Source: Natrinema amylolyticus_A
GTDB taxonomy: Archaea; Halobacteriota; Halobacteria; Halobacteriales; Natrialbaceae
Direction: 5' to 3'
Length of the DNA stretch: 64,000 nucleotides
Assembly (NCBI RefSeq): GCF_042678045.1
Contig: NZ_JBHUDI010000011.1
Location: 434,001 to 498,000, forward strand
Every line of letters starts with the position of its first letter. Position 1 is the stretch's first letter. Shown piece by piece: positions 34,629 through 44,695 of the stretch. The position numbers and the translations under genes were made by a program. Below the pieces are notes generated by a model. It searched no databases. It was not told the origin of the DNA and was given only the letters and a program-made list of their open reading frames with translations.

Positions 34629-37556
34629 ATGCAAGATACGACACCCAAAGACATCGGGCAGATCTCCTTCGGGCTCATGGAGCCCGAGGAGTATCGGGAG
34701 ATGAGCGCGACGAAGATCATCACGGCCGACACCTACGACGACGACGGGTTCCCCATCGATATGGGGCTGATGGACCCACGGCTGGGCGTGATCGACCCCG
34801 GCCTCGAGTGTAAGACCTGCGGTAAGCACTCGGGCTCGTGTAACGGCCACTTCGGCCACATCGAACTGGCTGCGCCGGTCATCCACGTCGGCTTTACGAA
34901 GCTTATTCGGCGGCTCCTGCGGGGGACTTGCCGGGAGTGTTCGCGGCTGCTCCTAACGGAGGACGAACGAGACGAGTTCCGCGACCAGCTCGAGGAATCC
35001 CGAAAGCTGAGCCGCGACCTGAACGACGTCACGAAGGCCGCAATCCGGCAGGCACGCAAGAAGGATCGGTGTCCGTTCTGTGGCGAGATCCAGTACGACA
35101 TCGACCACGAGAAGCCGACCACCTACTACGAGGTCCAGCAGGTCCTCACGAGCGAGTACTCCCAGCGCATCGCCGGCGCGATGCAGGGCGACGAAGAGGC
35201 GGGCGTCGAGCGAACGACGCCGGACGAACTCGCCGAGAAAACCGATATCGAACTCACCCGGGTCAACGAGATCCTCTCGGGCTCGTTCCGCCCGCGTGAG
35301 AGCCAGCGCAAGGCCATCGAGAAGGCGCTGGACATCGACCTCACCGAGGAGGACACGAACAAGCTGATGCCCAGCGACATCCGGGACTGGTTCGAGAACA
35401 TTCCGGACGAGGACATCGAGGTACTGGGAATCAACCCCGAACGTTCCCGTCCGGAGTGGATGATCCTCACCGTTCTCCCCGTCCCGCCGGTGACCGCACG
35501 GCCGTCGATCACGCTCGACAACGGCCAGCGTTCGGAGGACGACCTCACGCACAAGCTGGTCGACATCATCCGGATCAACCAGCGGTTCATGGAGAACCGC
35601 GAGGCCGGTGCACCACAGCTGATCATCGAGGACCTCTGGGAACTGCTGCAGTATCACGTCACGACGTTCATGGACAACGAGATTTCGGGCACGCCGCCGG
35701 CACGCCACCGTTCCGGCCGGCCGCTCAAGACCCTCTCCCAGCGCCTGAAGGGCAAGGAGGGTCGCTTCCGTGGGTCGCTGTCCGGAAAGCGTGTCAACTT
35801 CTCTGCGCGTACCGTGATTTCGCCGGACCCGACGCTTTCGCTCAACGAGGTCGGGGTACCGGATCGGGTCGCCAAGGAGATGACACAAACGATGAACGTC
35901 ACCGAGCGCAACCTCGAGGACGCCCGTCGGTTCGTCTCGAACGGTCCCGAGGCCCACCCCGGTGCCAACTACGTTCGCCGACCGGACGGCCGCCGGCTGA
36001 AGGTGACCGAGAAGAACTGCGAGCAACTCGCCGAGAAGGTCGAGGCCGGATGGGAGGTCAATCGCCACATGATCGACGGCGACATCGTCATCTTCAACCG
36101 CCAGCCGTCGCTCCACCGGATGTCGATCATGGCCCACGAGGTCGTGGTCATGCCGTACAAGACGTTCCGCCTGAACACCGTCGTCTGTCCGCCGTACAAC
36201 GCCGACTTCGACGGCGACGAGATGAACATGCACGCGCTGCAGAACGAGGAGGCCCGTGCCGAAGCGCGCGTGCTTATGCGCGTCCAAGAACAGATGCTCT
36301 CGCCGCGATTCGGTGAGAACATCATCGGTGCCATCCAGGACCACATCAGCGGGATGTACCTGCTGACTGCGGACAACCCGCGGTTCAACGAGACGCAGGC
36401 ACTCGACTTGCTGCGTGCCACCCGGATCGACGAACTCCCCGAGCCAAGCGGCGTCGACGACGAGGATGAGCCGTTCTGGACCGGCTACGACGTCTTCTCC
36501 GAACTGCTGCCCGACGACCTGAACCTCGAGTTCACCGGCACTGTCGGCGACGAGGTCGTCATCGAGGACGGCCAGTTGCTCCAGGGAACCATCGCCGAGG
36601 ACGAGGTCGGCGAGTTCGGCGGCGAGATCGTCGACACGATCACGAAGGTCTACGGCAACACGCGTGCCCGAATCTTCGTCAACGAGGTCTCGACGCTGGC
36701 GATGCGTGCGATCATGCACTTCGGATTCTCGATCGGGATCGACGACGAGACCATCCCGGAGGAAGCCGAGGAACGCATCGACGAGACCATCGCCGACGCC
36801 AACGACCGCGTCGAGGAACTGATCGAGGCCTACGAGAACAACGAACTCGAGAGTCTCCCCGGCCGGACGATCGACGAGACCCTCGAGATGAAGATCATGC
36901 AGACGCTCTCGCGTGCGCGTGACAACGCCGGGAACATCGCCGACGAGCACTTCGACGACGAGAACCCGGCGGTCGTCATGGCCAACTCCGGTGCGCGTGG
37001 GTCGATGCTCAACCTGACCCAGATGGCCGGCGCGGTCGGCCAGCAGGCAGTTCGCGGCGAGCGGATCAACCGTGGCTACGAGGATCGGACCCTCTCACAC
37101 TACGAACCCAACGACCTCTCGGCGGAGGCACACGGCTTCGTCGAGAACTCCTACACGAGCGGCCTGACCCCGCGGGAATTCTTCTTCCACGCGATGGGTG
37201 GCCGCGAGGGGCTGGTCGACACGGCAGTCCGTACCTCCAAGTCCGGCTACCTGCAGCGGCGGCTGATCAACGCCCTCTCCGAACTCGAGACCCAGTACGA
37301 CGGGACCGTCCGGGACACCTCGGACACGATCGTCCAGTTCGAGTTCGGTGAGGACGGTACCTCCCCGGTCAAGGTCTCCTCCGGTGAGGAGAACAACATC
37401 GACGTCGAACAGATCGCCAGCCGCGTGCTCGACTCCGAGTTCGAATCCGAAGCCGAGAAACAGGAGTTCCTCGGATCGCGGCCGCGGCCAACGAATCTCT
37501 CGGAACACGCCGACGATCGCCTTGCCGAGGGCACGGAGGTGACCTCCGATGACTGA
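34629..37556 (+). CDS. rpoA1: DNA-directed RNA polymerase subunit A'
   Basis: 975 residues forming the larger part of beta'/Rpb1. Zinc sites are CKTCGKHSGSCNGHFGHI near residues 60-77 and a CREC/CPFCGE pair. The catalytic NADFDGDEMNMH coordinates the magnesium ions. The bridge-helix region GREGLVDTAVRTSKSGYLQRRLI lies near residue 860. It ends by overlapping rpoA2 by eight bases. No intein is present. Confidence 0.98.
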   Translation: MQDTTPKDIGQISFGLMEPEEYREMSATKIITADTYDDDGFPIDMGLMDPRLGVIDPGLECKTCGKHSGSCNGHFGHIELAAPVIHVGFTKLIRRLLRGTCRECSRLLLTEDERDEFRDQLEESRKLSRDLNDVTKAAIRQARKKDRCPFCGEIQYDIDHEKPTTYYEVQQVLTSEYSQRIAGAMQGDEEAGVERTTPDELAEKTDIELTRVNEILSGSFRPRESQRKAIEKALDIDLTEEDTNKLMPSDIRDWFENIPDEDIEVLGINPERSRPEWMILTVLPVPPVTARPSITLDNGQRSEDDLTHKLVDIIRINQRFMENREAGAPQLIIEDLWELLQYHVTTFMDNEISGTPPARHRSGRPLKTLSQRLKGKEGRFRGSLSGKRVNFSARTVISPDPTLSLNEVGVPDRVAKEMTQTMNVTERNLEDARRFVSNGPEAHPGANYVRRPDGRRLKVTEKNCEQLAEKVEAGWEVNRHMIDGDIVIFNRQPSLHRMSIMAHEVVVMPYKTFRLNTVVCPPYNADFDGDEMNMHALQNEEARAEARVLMRVQEQMLSPRFGENIIGAIQDHISGMYLLTADNPRFNETQALDLLRATRIDELPEPSGVDDEDEPFWTGYDVFSELLPDDLNLEFTGTVGDEVVIEDGQLLQGTIAEDEVGEFGGEIVDTITKVYGNTRARIFVNEVSTLAMRAIMHFGFSIGIDDETIPEEAEERIDETIADANDRVEELIEAYENNELESLPGRTIDETLEMKIMQTLSRARDNAGNIADEHFDDENPAVVMANSGARGSMLNLTQMAGAVGQQAVRGERINRGYEDRTLSHYEPNDLSAEAHGFVENSYTSGLTPREFFFHAMGGREGLVDTAVRTSKSGYLQRRLINALSELETQYDGTVRDTSDTIVQFEFGEDGTSPVKVSSGEENNIDVEQIASRVLDSEFESEAEKQEFLGSRPRPTNLSEHADDRLAEGTEVTSDD

Positions 37557-38745
37557 GGTCGACTACGACGTCTCCGACGACACGATCGCGGTCGTCGAGG
37601 ACACCGACCTGCCGCGGCGACTCAAGAACGAAGTGTACGAGACCATCGAGGCTCGCGAGGACGCGACGGTCGAAGACGCCGACGAACTCGCGAAGGCCGT
37701 CGAGACCCGCTATCTCGACACGCGAGTCGACCCGCTCGACCCCGTCGGCACCGTCAGCGCGCAGTCGATCGGCGAACCAGGGACCCAGCTGACGATGAAC
37801 ACGTTCCACTATGCGGGGGTCGCGGAGATCGACGTGACCCAGGGGCTGCCGCGGCTGATCGAGCTGGTCGACGCCCGGAAGACCCCGGACACGCCGATGA
37901 TGACCGTCTTCCTCGAGGGCGAGTACGCCACCGAGCGCGAACGCGCCCACGAGGTCGTCTGGAAGATCGAAGCCACGAAGATCCTCGCGCTGGGTGACGT
38001 CTCGACGAACGTCGCGGACATGCGCGTCCAGATCTCGCTCAACGAGGACACCCTGAACGAGCGGCTGATCACGCCCGAGGAAGTCGCCGGGATCATCGAG
38101 GACTCGCTGGGCGTCAAGACCGTTCAGCAGGGAACCCAAATCGAGTTCGGGCCGGAGGAGCCCTCGTATCGGGATCTCCTTCAGCTCGTCGAGGAGCTGC
38201 GCGATATCACGTTCAAAGGAATCGAGGACATCTCTCGGGTCGTCATCCGCCGCGAGGAGATGGACGACGGCAGCGAGGAGTTCGTCCTCTACACCGAAGG
38301 GTCGGCCTTCGGCGACGTCCTGGAGATCGAGGGTGTCGACGCCTCGCGGACGACGTGTAACAACATCCACGAGATCCGGCGCAACCTCGGCATCGAGGCA
38401 GCCCGCGAAGCCATCATCGAGGAGACGAACAACACGCTGGCCGAACAGGGACTTGACGACGTCAACGTCCGTCACCTGATGCTCGTCGCGGACATCATGA
38501 CCAACCGTGGCGAGATCGAGTCGATCGGTCGCCACGGTATCTCGGGCTCGAAGGACTCGGTGCTCGCTCGTGCGGCGTTCGAGGTGACGGTCAACCACCT
38601 GCTCAACGCCGCGATCCACGGCGAGGTCGACGAGTTAGACGGCGTCACGGAGAACGTCATCGTCGGCAAGCCGATCAAACTCGGGACCGGCGACGTCGAC
38701 CTCCGGATGGGGTCGACCACGTCCGGGAGCAGTCAGGCCGACTGA
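37549..38745 (+). CDS. rpoA2: DNA-directed RNA polymerase subunit A''
   Basis: 398 residues completing beta'/Rpb1 C-terminally. It carries the trigger-loop region VSAQSIGEPGTQLTMNTFHYAGVAEIDVTQGLPRL and the cleft/jaw segments ending in SGSKDSVLARAAFEVTVNHLLNAA. It overlaps rpoA1 by eight bases, consistent with translational coupling. Confidence 0.98.
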   Translation: MTEVDYDVSDDTIAVVEDTDLPRRLKNEVYETIEAREDATVEDADELAKAVETRYLDTRVDPLDPVGTVSAQSIGEPGTQLTMNTFHYAGVAEIDVTQGLPRLIELVDARKTPDTPMMTVFLEGEYATERERAHEVVWKIEATKILALGDVSTNVADMRVQISLNEDTLNERLITPEEVAGIIEDSLGVKTVQQGTQIEFGPEEPSYRDLLQLVEELRDITFKGIEDISRVVIRREEMDDGSEEFVLYTEGSAFGDVLEIEGVDASRTTCNNIHEIRRNLGIEAAREAIIEETNNTLAEQGLDDVNVRHLMLVADIMTNRGEIESIGRHGISGSKDSVLARAAFEVTVNHLLNAAIHGEVDELDGVTENVIVGKPIKLGTGDVDLRMGSTTSGSSQAD

Positions 38746-38748
38746 TCG

Positions 38749-39174
38749 ATGGGCGTTACCCTCGCCGACGACGCCCGACAGTATCTCGCCGCCTTCGAGG
38801 ACACCACCGGCGTCGACGGCCGGGACTGTCTCGTCACCGACGGCGGCGATAGCCTCCTGATCGTCGTCGAACGCGGCAAGATGGGTGAAGCGATCGGCCC
38901 TGACGGCCGGACGATCCAGCGATTCGAGGAGCGCGTTGACGCACAGGTTCGCCTCGTCGAAGATGCGGCCGATCCCGAGACGTTCGTCGCGAATACGCTC
39001 GCGCCGGCAGCCGTCTACAACGTCACCATCAGCGAGAACAACGACACTGTCGCCTACGTCGAAGTCGCCGAATCCGACCACGGGGTCGCGATCGGGACCA
39101 ACGGGCGGACGATCGACGCTGCGCGAACCCTCGCGAAGCGACACTTCGACATCGACGACGTGCAGTTGCTGTAG
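38749..39174 (+). CDS. nusA: NusA-like transcription termination/antitermination factor
   Basis: 141 residues, two KH domains only: GKMGEAIGPDGRTIQRFEE and ESDHGVAIGTNGRTIDAARTLAKRHF each hold a GxxG RNA-binding loop. Archaeal NusA lacks the polymerase-binding N-terminal domain of bacterial NusA. It is usually followed directly by rpsL. Here a 7.5-kb insertion intervenes. Confidence 0.96.
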   Translation: MGVTLADDARQYLAAFEDTTGVDGRDCLVTDGGDSLLIVVERGKMGEAIGPDGRTIQRFEERVDAQVRLVEDAADPETFVANTLAPAAVYNVTISENNDTVAYVEVAESDHGVAIGTNGRTIDAARTLAKRHFDIDDVQLL

Positions 39175-39235
39175 GCACGCGCTCGGCGTCCGTCCGGCCG
39201 CTGACTCTGACTGCCGGTCGATTCTCCGATGGCGC

Positions 39236-39859
39236 TCATTCTGATTGCCGATCGGACGCGTCCGATCGGCGGTCGACCGTCGTCTCGTGTTCCTCGACGC
39301 GGGTGAATTCCGCTTCATTCAGCGACTGGATCACCACTGGACTCACTTCGATCGTCGCCGACGGCTGGTGGGTCACGCCGGAAAACTGCGACCACAGTGA
39401 CAGTAGCTCTTCGACCGGTTCGTCGACGATCGAGATCGAAAGCGGCTGTTCCTGCAGGAGCGGCCCAGGAGCGTCGGCAGGCTCGATGCGACTATTGTCG
39501 TGAAACAGTTGGAGAACTGCGCCGAGCAGCTGTTGGCGTTTCAGGGGATTCGTCTGTCCTTCATCGTCGTCTTCACCGCCGTCGTCGACGGCGTATGCAG
39601 TCACGAGATAGCGTACCGAAAGCGCCAGCGGCCGGTCCTGCCGCGCCGTCCCGGAGATGGTTCGGCTTCCCGATCCCATCGCGGTGTCCGTTTCGATCTG
39701 ATACGGATAGAGCGCGATATCGACGCTCGAGAGGGAGTCGATGTCGGCCGGGGAGGCCACTTCGACCCGATTCGAATCGATGGGGCTCCGTTCGCCGGCG
39801 TTCGCTTTTATGAGTTCGATCAACACGTTGCTGACGTCTGCAATAGCGCTGTATGTCAT
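39236..39859 (-). CDS. DUF4255-domain protein, eCIS Pvc16/Afp16-like
   Basis: A 207-residue acidic protein. It has the DUF4255 (Pvc16 N-terminal) pattern: an N-terminal helix YSAIADVSNVLIELIKAN, the strand VDIALYPYQIE, and RPLALSVRYLVTAYA followed by LLGAVLQLFHDN and a pair of late beta strands. In contractile injection systems of the PVC/Afp type this protein terminates the tail tube or sheath. The last 20 residues are an acidic, arginine-rich tail. It is oriented opposite to nusA and 98 bases downstream of the AAA ATPase gene, the same neighbour as in eCIS clusters. Confidence 0.8.
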   Translation of the reverse strand: MTYSAIADVSNVLIELIKANAGERSPIDSNRVEVASPADIDSLSSVDIALYPYQIETDTAMGSGSRTISGTARQDRPLALSVRYLVTAYAVDDGGEDDDEGQTNPLKRQQLLGAVLQLFHDNSRIEPADAPGPLLQEQPLSISIVDEPVEELLSLWSQFSGVTHQPSATIEVSPVVIQSLNEAEFTRVEEHETTVDRRSDASDRQSE

Positions 39860-39957
39860 CGTTCAGTGGAGCCGAAATTGCGGCCGACGTTCATTACTTC
39901 TCACTCCTGTTTTGTGATGCCGACCGACGTGGCGCGACGACCGGTTCGTTCCCGTCC

Positions 39958-42141
39958 TCATCCAGCACGACGCTCCTGGTGGAGCCGTTCTTTCGCTTCT
40001 CGCTCGGTTGGGCCCTGCAAGTACTCGAGGTACGGTTCGAAATCCTGCTCGCGGATCCGGCTGTTGCGATTTCGTTTGTACTCTTCGAGCGCCTCGACGA
40101 CGTGGCGCATGGTGATCGTCTCGTCTCCCTGACCGGCGACGTAGATAGCGATATGCGTGGCGAGTTTCTCGATGGTGCCGCCGCTGTAGTCGAATCCGGC
40201 GAGCCACTCCCAGTCGATCCCCTCGAGGGGACAGTCGTCGGGGAAGACGCCGTTCCAGATTTTCTCGCGCGTGTCCGCGTCGGGTTCGTCGAACCGGATC
40301 GAGTGGGTAATCCGGCGAGTGAAGGCCGTATCGATGTTCTGGGCGTAATTCGTCGTCAGGAAGATAACGCCGTCGTAGGTTTCGACCCGCTGGAGCAGGT
40401 AGTTCACTTCGACGTTGGCGTAGCGATCGGTCGCGTCGGAGACTTCCGCGCGGTCTCCGAAGATCGCGTCGGCCTCGTCGAACAGCAAGATCGCGTTCGA
40501 TTGCTCGGCGGCCTGGAAGAGTTGTTCCAAGTTTTCCTCCGTCTCGCCGATATACTTGCTGACCATCGAAGAGAGGTCGATCTTGTAGATGTCCATCCCG
40601 ACGGCGTTGGCAAGCACCTCCGCTGCGAGGGTCTTCCCGGTGCCGGGACGGCCTCTGAATAGCGAGACGATGCCCGCATTGCCGGCCTGATCCCGGAATC
40701 CCCAGTCATCGTAGAGCAACCCCCGATTCGTGATGTGGGTCTCGAGGGTCCGCAGTTGGCGCTCGGTGCGCTCGTCGATCTCGATGTCGGCCCAGGTTTT
40801 CGTGGGTTCGACGTGCTGGGCGAGCTCGTCGAGGTCGTCCGACGACTGGGCGCGACAGCCCGCCCGAACGTCCGCGAGCGTGCAGTCGTCACTGCCGGCA
40901 AGTGCGTCGGCGGTCGCAAGCGCCGCCTCGAGTTGGCCCTGGGTGAGATCGAACGTGCTAGCCATCGTCTCTGGCTCGAGGTCGTCCGGGAGGTCGTCGG
41001 CACGGTTCTTCCAGAACTGGCGGCGACGCGCGATCGAGGGGCGGTCGAACTCGCAGATGGCGTCGACGCTGGCTCGACGGCTCTCGGTGGGCACCCACGC
41101 GCGCTCGCCCGTGACGAACAGACCGTTGTCGAACTCGCGAAAGCGGGCGAGGACGCCCTCGAGGGAGTGGTCGGTTTCCCTGTCGGCGACGGTGGCGTCG
41201 GCGTTGCGGAGGTGGACGGGAACGTCGAGAATCGTCGCTTCGCGCACGAGCGCCTCGAGAGCGTCAGCAGCCAGGATGGCCCGAAGATCGGCCTGCAGAT
41301 AGCGATCGCCCGTACAGCAGGCTTCGACTGCGCGGTCGACGCCGGAGCCGGACGGGCCATAGAAGTAGACACGGCGGCCGGTTCCGGTCTCGTCTTCGGG
41401 GAGCGACGCCAGTTCCGCACGGAGCGTGTCGTCGATCGGCACCTCCGCGAGCGTCGCGTCGGCGGTCCGTTCGGTCAGCGGCTCCTCGAGTTCGATCGGA
41501 CTGTGGTCCGCGACGGTCGCCTCGAGACGCGGATCGACACCGTCGTAACCGAGTAGATACTCGTAGATGTGGTCATCGACACGGAGCTCGCGCTCGAGTT
41601 TCGATCTCGAGTCGGTCACGTCGTCGACGACGATGAGATCGTTTGCTCGCAGTGGCGACTGCTCGCCGACGAGCGCGGTTGCAGTGACGAACTCGGCGTT
41701 CGTCCGCGAAAACAGGTCTGCCACGAGTGCGACGGTTGGGCGTGGGTTCGTGCGGTCGTTCGTGGCTCTCACGAACAGATCTTCGGCCGTTGGATCGACG
41801 TCGGGGAGGAGAGCGATGAGGAGGATCTCACGATGGAGGTCGTCGAGGTCGAATCCGTCGACCAGCGTCTCGAGCCGACGTTTGCCATCGTCTTCGAGCG
41901 CCTCACACTGGGCGTGCCCAGTGTCGTCTGCGAGTGTACCGAAGCCGCTCTGATCGACGCCGGGAATCGAATACGTGAGTGCAGTCGGATTGGCTGTGCC
42001 ACGTCGCTCGTCGCGTCCGTTCGCGACGGCAACTGTCGTGCCAGGCGTGGTGTCGGAGCGACTCTCGAGGTACTGCTCGAGGATGCTGTGAATCCGGTCC
42101 AATTCGGCGAGCAGATGCTCGCTCGTAGCGGTGTCGCTCAT
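39958..42141 (-). CDS. Double-AAA ATPase, eCIS Pvc15/Afp15-like
   Basis: 727 residues from MSDTATSEHLLAELDRIHSI. An N-terminal helical region (1-240) is followed by a degenerate AAA module (loop YGPSGSGVD at about 261-269, lysine lost) and a complete one: Walker A GRPGTGKT at 497-504, Walker B LLFDEADA at 552-559, sensor LTTNY and arginine fingers RR at 609-610. eCIS clusters encode such an ATPase next to the DUF4255 protein. It is thought to act in assembly or cargo handling, but its substrate is not settled. The gene is divergent from the DUF4157 effector gene. Confidence 0.82.
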   Translation of the reverse strand: MSDTATSEHLLAELDRIHSILEQYLESRSDTTPGTTVAVANGRDERRGTANPTALTYSIPGVDQSGFGTLADDTGHAQCEALEDDGKRRLETLVDGFDLDDLHREILLIALLPDVDPTAEDLFVRATNDRTNPRPTVALVADLFSRTNAEFVTATALVGEQSPLRANDLIVVDDVTDSRSKLERELRVDDHIYEYLLGYDGVDPRLEATVADHSPIELEEPLTERTADATLAEVPIDDTLRAELASLPEDETGTGRRVYFYGPSGSGVDRAVEACCTGDRYLQADLRAILAADALEALVREATILDVPVHLRNADATVADRETDHSLEGVLARFREFDNGLFVTGERAWVPTESRRASVDAICEFDRPSIARRRQFWKNRADDLPDDLEPETMASTFDLTQGQLEAALATADALAGSDDCTLADVRAGCRAQSSDDLDELAQHVEPTKTWADIEIDERTERQLRTLETHITNRGLLYDDWGFRDQAGNAGIVSLFRGRPGTGKTLAAEVLANAVGMDIYKIDLSSMVSKYIGETEENLEQLFQAAEQSNAILLFDEADAIFGDRAEVSDATDRYANVEVNYLLQRVETYDGVIFLTTNYAQNIDTAFTRRITHSIRFDEPDADTREKIWNGVFPDDCPLEGIDWEWLAGFDYSGGTIEKLATHIAIYVAGQGDETITMRHVVEALEEYKRNRNSRIREQDFEPYLEYLQGPTEREAKERLHQERRAG

Positions 42142-42202
42142 CGGCGTGAAACCCTCCCCTGCATTTGAGATACTAGCTGTTATCAGCTGTTTGAGCACGG
42201 AT

Positions 42203-42212
42203 CATATTTATC
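42203..42212 (+). promoter_or_regulatory. TATA-like box before the DUF4157 effector gene
   Basis: CATATTTATC is the only clear AT-rich box in the 97-base divergent space. Its distance of about 27-30 bases to ATG 42239 fits a leaderless transcript starting at that codon. Confidence 0.4.
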
Positions 42213-42238
42213 TTTTCCAATTAACATGCGATAATTAT

Positions 42239-43744
42239 ATGTGGATTGCGGGAAAGAATCGGGGTAGAAACGGAATGGGATACACGGGTATACGATCGAA
42301 TTCGGAGTCGCGGGCGGAGCAAACCGACGACTCGCGGAGTCGTCGGTCCCGATCGCCGATGTCGGATTCGAGAGCGCAGTCGAATTCGAACTCGACTGCT
42401 GTCTCGCCGATGCCGGCTCGAGCGGACATCGAGAGTCGGTACGGCCTCGGGTTGTACGCGCCCGGACAGGAAGTCCAGATCCAGCGGTTGGAGCAGGCCT
42501 GCGGTCCCGCGGAGGTCCAGGGCTGGGTCGACGAGGGAATGCCGGTCGAACTCATGGGGAAGCCGGTGGATATGGACGCGTTCCGCGAGCGCCAGGCCGA
42601 GCGACCGGCGGCGGTGCCGAAAGATATCGAACGCCGGAACGCGGCGTCGGTCCAGCGCAGCCGCGAGGCACAGTACGAGACCGACCGAGCCGGGGACGCT
42701 GGTGTGCCTGCGTCAGTACGGGACGTACTCAGCACACCGGGCCAGCCCCTGGACAGCGGCATCCAGCGCGCGATGGAAGCCCGGATGGGCGATTCCTTCG
42801 GTGACGTACGGGTTCACGCCGATGCGACCGCCGCAAAGGCCTGCGATGAAATCAACGCACGGGCGTTCACGGTCGGCAATCACATCGCGTTCAATCACGG
42901 CGAGTACGACCTTGAGTCGCCAGCGGGACAGCACCTTCTCGCTCACGAGTTGGCACACGTCCGCCAGCAAACTGGGGCCGCGATCAGCATGATGCCCCAG
43001 GAAGGCAGCGGCCTCGAGATCGATCCCGATCCGCGACTCGAGCGCGAGGCCGAAGAGGCGGCCAAGCAGGCGATGGCCGACGGCCCGGTGACGATCAATC
43101 GGATGGGGACGGAGATACATATCCAGCGGTCGGCCAAAGACGAGGCCGAGTACGTCACCAGGGACGAAGTCCTCGAAATCGTCGACAACTACTATCGGGG
43201 ACACGTTGACGACCAGGCCGAATCCGATCCGACTGCGGCCGGTTCCGAACGCGACACTGCGCGTGGATCGCTCGCGCAGTCGGGCAACTCGGCTGAGAGG
43301 AGTAGGTTCTTCGGGACGATGAAAAAGTCGTGGGAGAAGACAAGATCCACGGGAAGTGATCTCTCCCAGGCGATGACCAAGGGTGCGATCGGCTCGCTGG
43401 CCGGTGCAGGCGGAAAATTCGTCGGAATGGTCGGCGGTGGAAGCCTCGGTGCGGTCCTCGGAGGTGTCATCGGTAGTTTTGCCGGGCCGATTGGGACTGG
43501 TGCAGGGGCTGCCGCTGGCTCCAAGGTCGGTGAAACTCTCGGCGGCGAACTCCTCGGCGGGGCTGCCGGCGACGTGGTCAAGCAGGCAACTGATTATACG
43601 CTCCCACAAAAGCACGCTGCGTCCGTTGCAGACCTTCATCAAAAATATCAGAAAATCGAAAAAGAGATCAAGGAATTGAAGAAGGCGGACGATACCTTGA
43701 CTGGAGAGAATGGCTCCCAGGGCGTCGGTGAAAGCCGGAGGTGA
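42239..43744 (+). CDS. eCIS core-domain (DUF4157) protein with glycine-zipper C-terminus; candidate injected effector
   Basis: 501 residues. A disordered basic/serine-rich leader (1-60) precedes the DUF4157 domain (about 158-245), seen as MGDSFGDVRVHADATAAKACDE ... AFTVGNHIAFNHGEY ... LLAHELAHVRQQ with the HExxH at 236-240. After a variable linker, residues 381-442 are a glycine/alanine-rich membrane-like segment (GSLAGAGGKFVGMVGGG, GGVIGSFAGPIGTGAGAAAG) and the end is a coiled coil (463-485). DUF4157 marks proteins delivered by contractile injection systems. The glycine-zipper tail suggests membrane insertion. Starts at 42275 or earlier ATGs are possible; 42239 follows a TATA-like box. Confidence 0.78.
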   Translation: MWIAGKNRGRNGMGYTGIRSNSESRAEQTDDSRSRRSRSPMSDSRAQSNSNSTAVSPMPARADIESRYGLGLYAPGQEVQIQRLEQACGPAEVQGWVDEGMPVELMGKPVDMDAFRERQAERPAAVPKDIERRNAASVQRSREAQYETDRAGDAGVPASVRDVLSTPGQPLDSGIQRAMEARMGDSFGDVRVHADATAAKACDEINARAFTVGNHIAFNHGEYDLESPAGQHLLAHELAHVRQQTGAAISMMPQEGSGLEIDPDPRLEREAEEAAKQAMADGPVTINRMGTEIHIQRSAKDEAEYVTRDEVLEIVDNYYRGHVDDQAESDPTAAGSERDTARGSLAQSGNSAERSRFFGTMKKSWEKTRSTGSDLSQAMTKGAIGSLAGAGGKFVGMVGGGSLGAVLGGVIGSFAGPIGTGAGAAAGSKVGETLGGELLGGAAGDVVKQATDYTLPQKHAASVADLHQKYQKIEKEIKELKKADDTLTGENGSQGVGESRR

Positions 43745-43750
43745 TCAAAT

Positions 43751-44695
43751 ATGGATGGACTAATTACAGGTGAAAACGACGAACGTGTTGGTCTGAGCGT
43801 TATCGATAACGATGATGTTGAGCACGTAATTGAAATGGAGTTTGACGGCGAAATCAAGTACCACGATCAAGATGGTTACCCCGACGAACCGGCGAATCAA
43901 ACTGACGAAGAAAGCGAGCGTATTCGACAGGCACGACTTTTCGCTCGCTACAACGTCTTCGTCGAACGCGGCTACGACACGGTTCCTGCTCCAAAGAACC
44001 CGGTTCGAATTGACGCCGTCCGCCAAGCGATCAACGAGATGGATCGTGCCGAGTTCGAGACGCTATTCGGAGACCTCTATCAGCAACTCGAGTTCGAGGA
44101 GGGAAGTGGGACTTCGCCGGCGATGACAGTCCCACCGGAAGCGACCGATCCCTGCATCTACTGTAAGAACATCTATCTCGGGATCGACCCACTGGAAACT
44201 GACCTTGGGACACAGCTCGCGTCGAAACACGACCTCGACGTTACGCAATCGGCTGCTGAGATCGACCTCACCGATGTGTCCGTACACGAACTCGAGTCGT
44301 GGGGCGCGTTCTCCGGCGAGTTCGCTGCTCAAGCTACTAAGACGGAACTCGACCCCAGTGATACAGTCTACATCGACGAGACATCGGATCTCTACGTCAA
44401 GTATCCTGCTGGTGCACAATTAGCGGTCGTCGACGACCACCTCGAACCGGCGGCGCGGGAGCCGGACACGATCATCGAACTGTTGCCAGTCGATCCACAG
44501 AATCTCGAGTACTTCAAATCCTTCATCGATCATTACCTGCGCTGTCAGGTCCGCGATTCGTTCGTCGAGATGGGTGTTCACCCACCCGAAGCGTTTCAGG
44601 TACTCGGGATGGGGCGATTCATGGCTGCTCGTGGCTACGATTACATCGATTTCTATCCCGAATTCCACAACCCTAACGCCGAGATGTTTGACTGA
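43751..44695 (+). CDS. Unknown protein beside the eCIS effector; candidate immunity or chaperone protein (paralogue 1)
   Basis: A 314-residue, very acidic soluble protein that starts seven bases after the effector stop. The N-terminus (NDDVEHVIEMEFDGEIKYHDQDGYPDEP) and the C-terminal part (FIDHYLRCQVRDSFVEMGVHPPEAFQVLG) recur in the protein at 45328-46344, while the middle diverges. I know no family with this pattern. The position after a toxin-like gene suggests an immunity protein, or a chaperone or adaptor that loads the effector. Codon use is less GC-biased than in neighbouring genes. The TGA stop is part of a family-A repeat. Confidence 0.8.
   Translation: MDGLITGENDERVGLSVIDNDDVEHVIEMEFDGEIKYHDQDGYPDEPANQTDEESERIRQARLFARYNVFVERGYDTVPAPKNPVRIDAVRQAINEMDRAEFETLFGDLYQQLEFEEGSGTSPAMTVPPEATDPCIYCKNIYLGIDPLETDLGTQLASKHDLDVTQSAAEIDLTDVSVHELESWGAFSGEFAAQATKTELDPSDTVYIDETSDLYVKYPAGAQLAVVDDHLEPAAREPDTIIELLPVDPQNLEYFKSFIDHYLRCQVRDSFVEMGVHPPEAFQVLGMGRFMAARGYDYIDFYPEFHNPNAEMFD

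Noticed and set aside
31224..34886. 1220-residue open frame antisense to rpoB2/rpoB1
   Set aside because: Caused by strong GC3 bias on the coding strand; the rpo genes are certain.
391..37556. Inteins in mcm or rpoA1
   Set aside because: Common in haloarchaea, so looked for, but both proteins have normal length and uninterrupted motifs.
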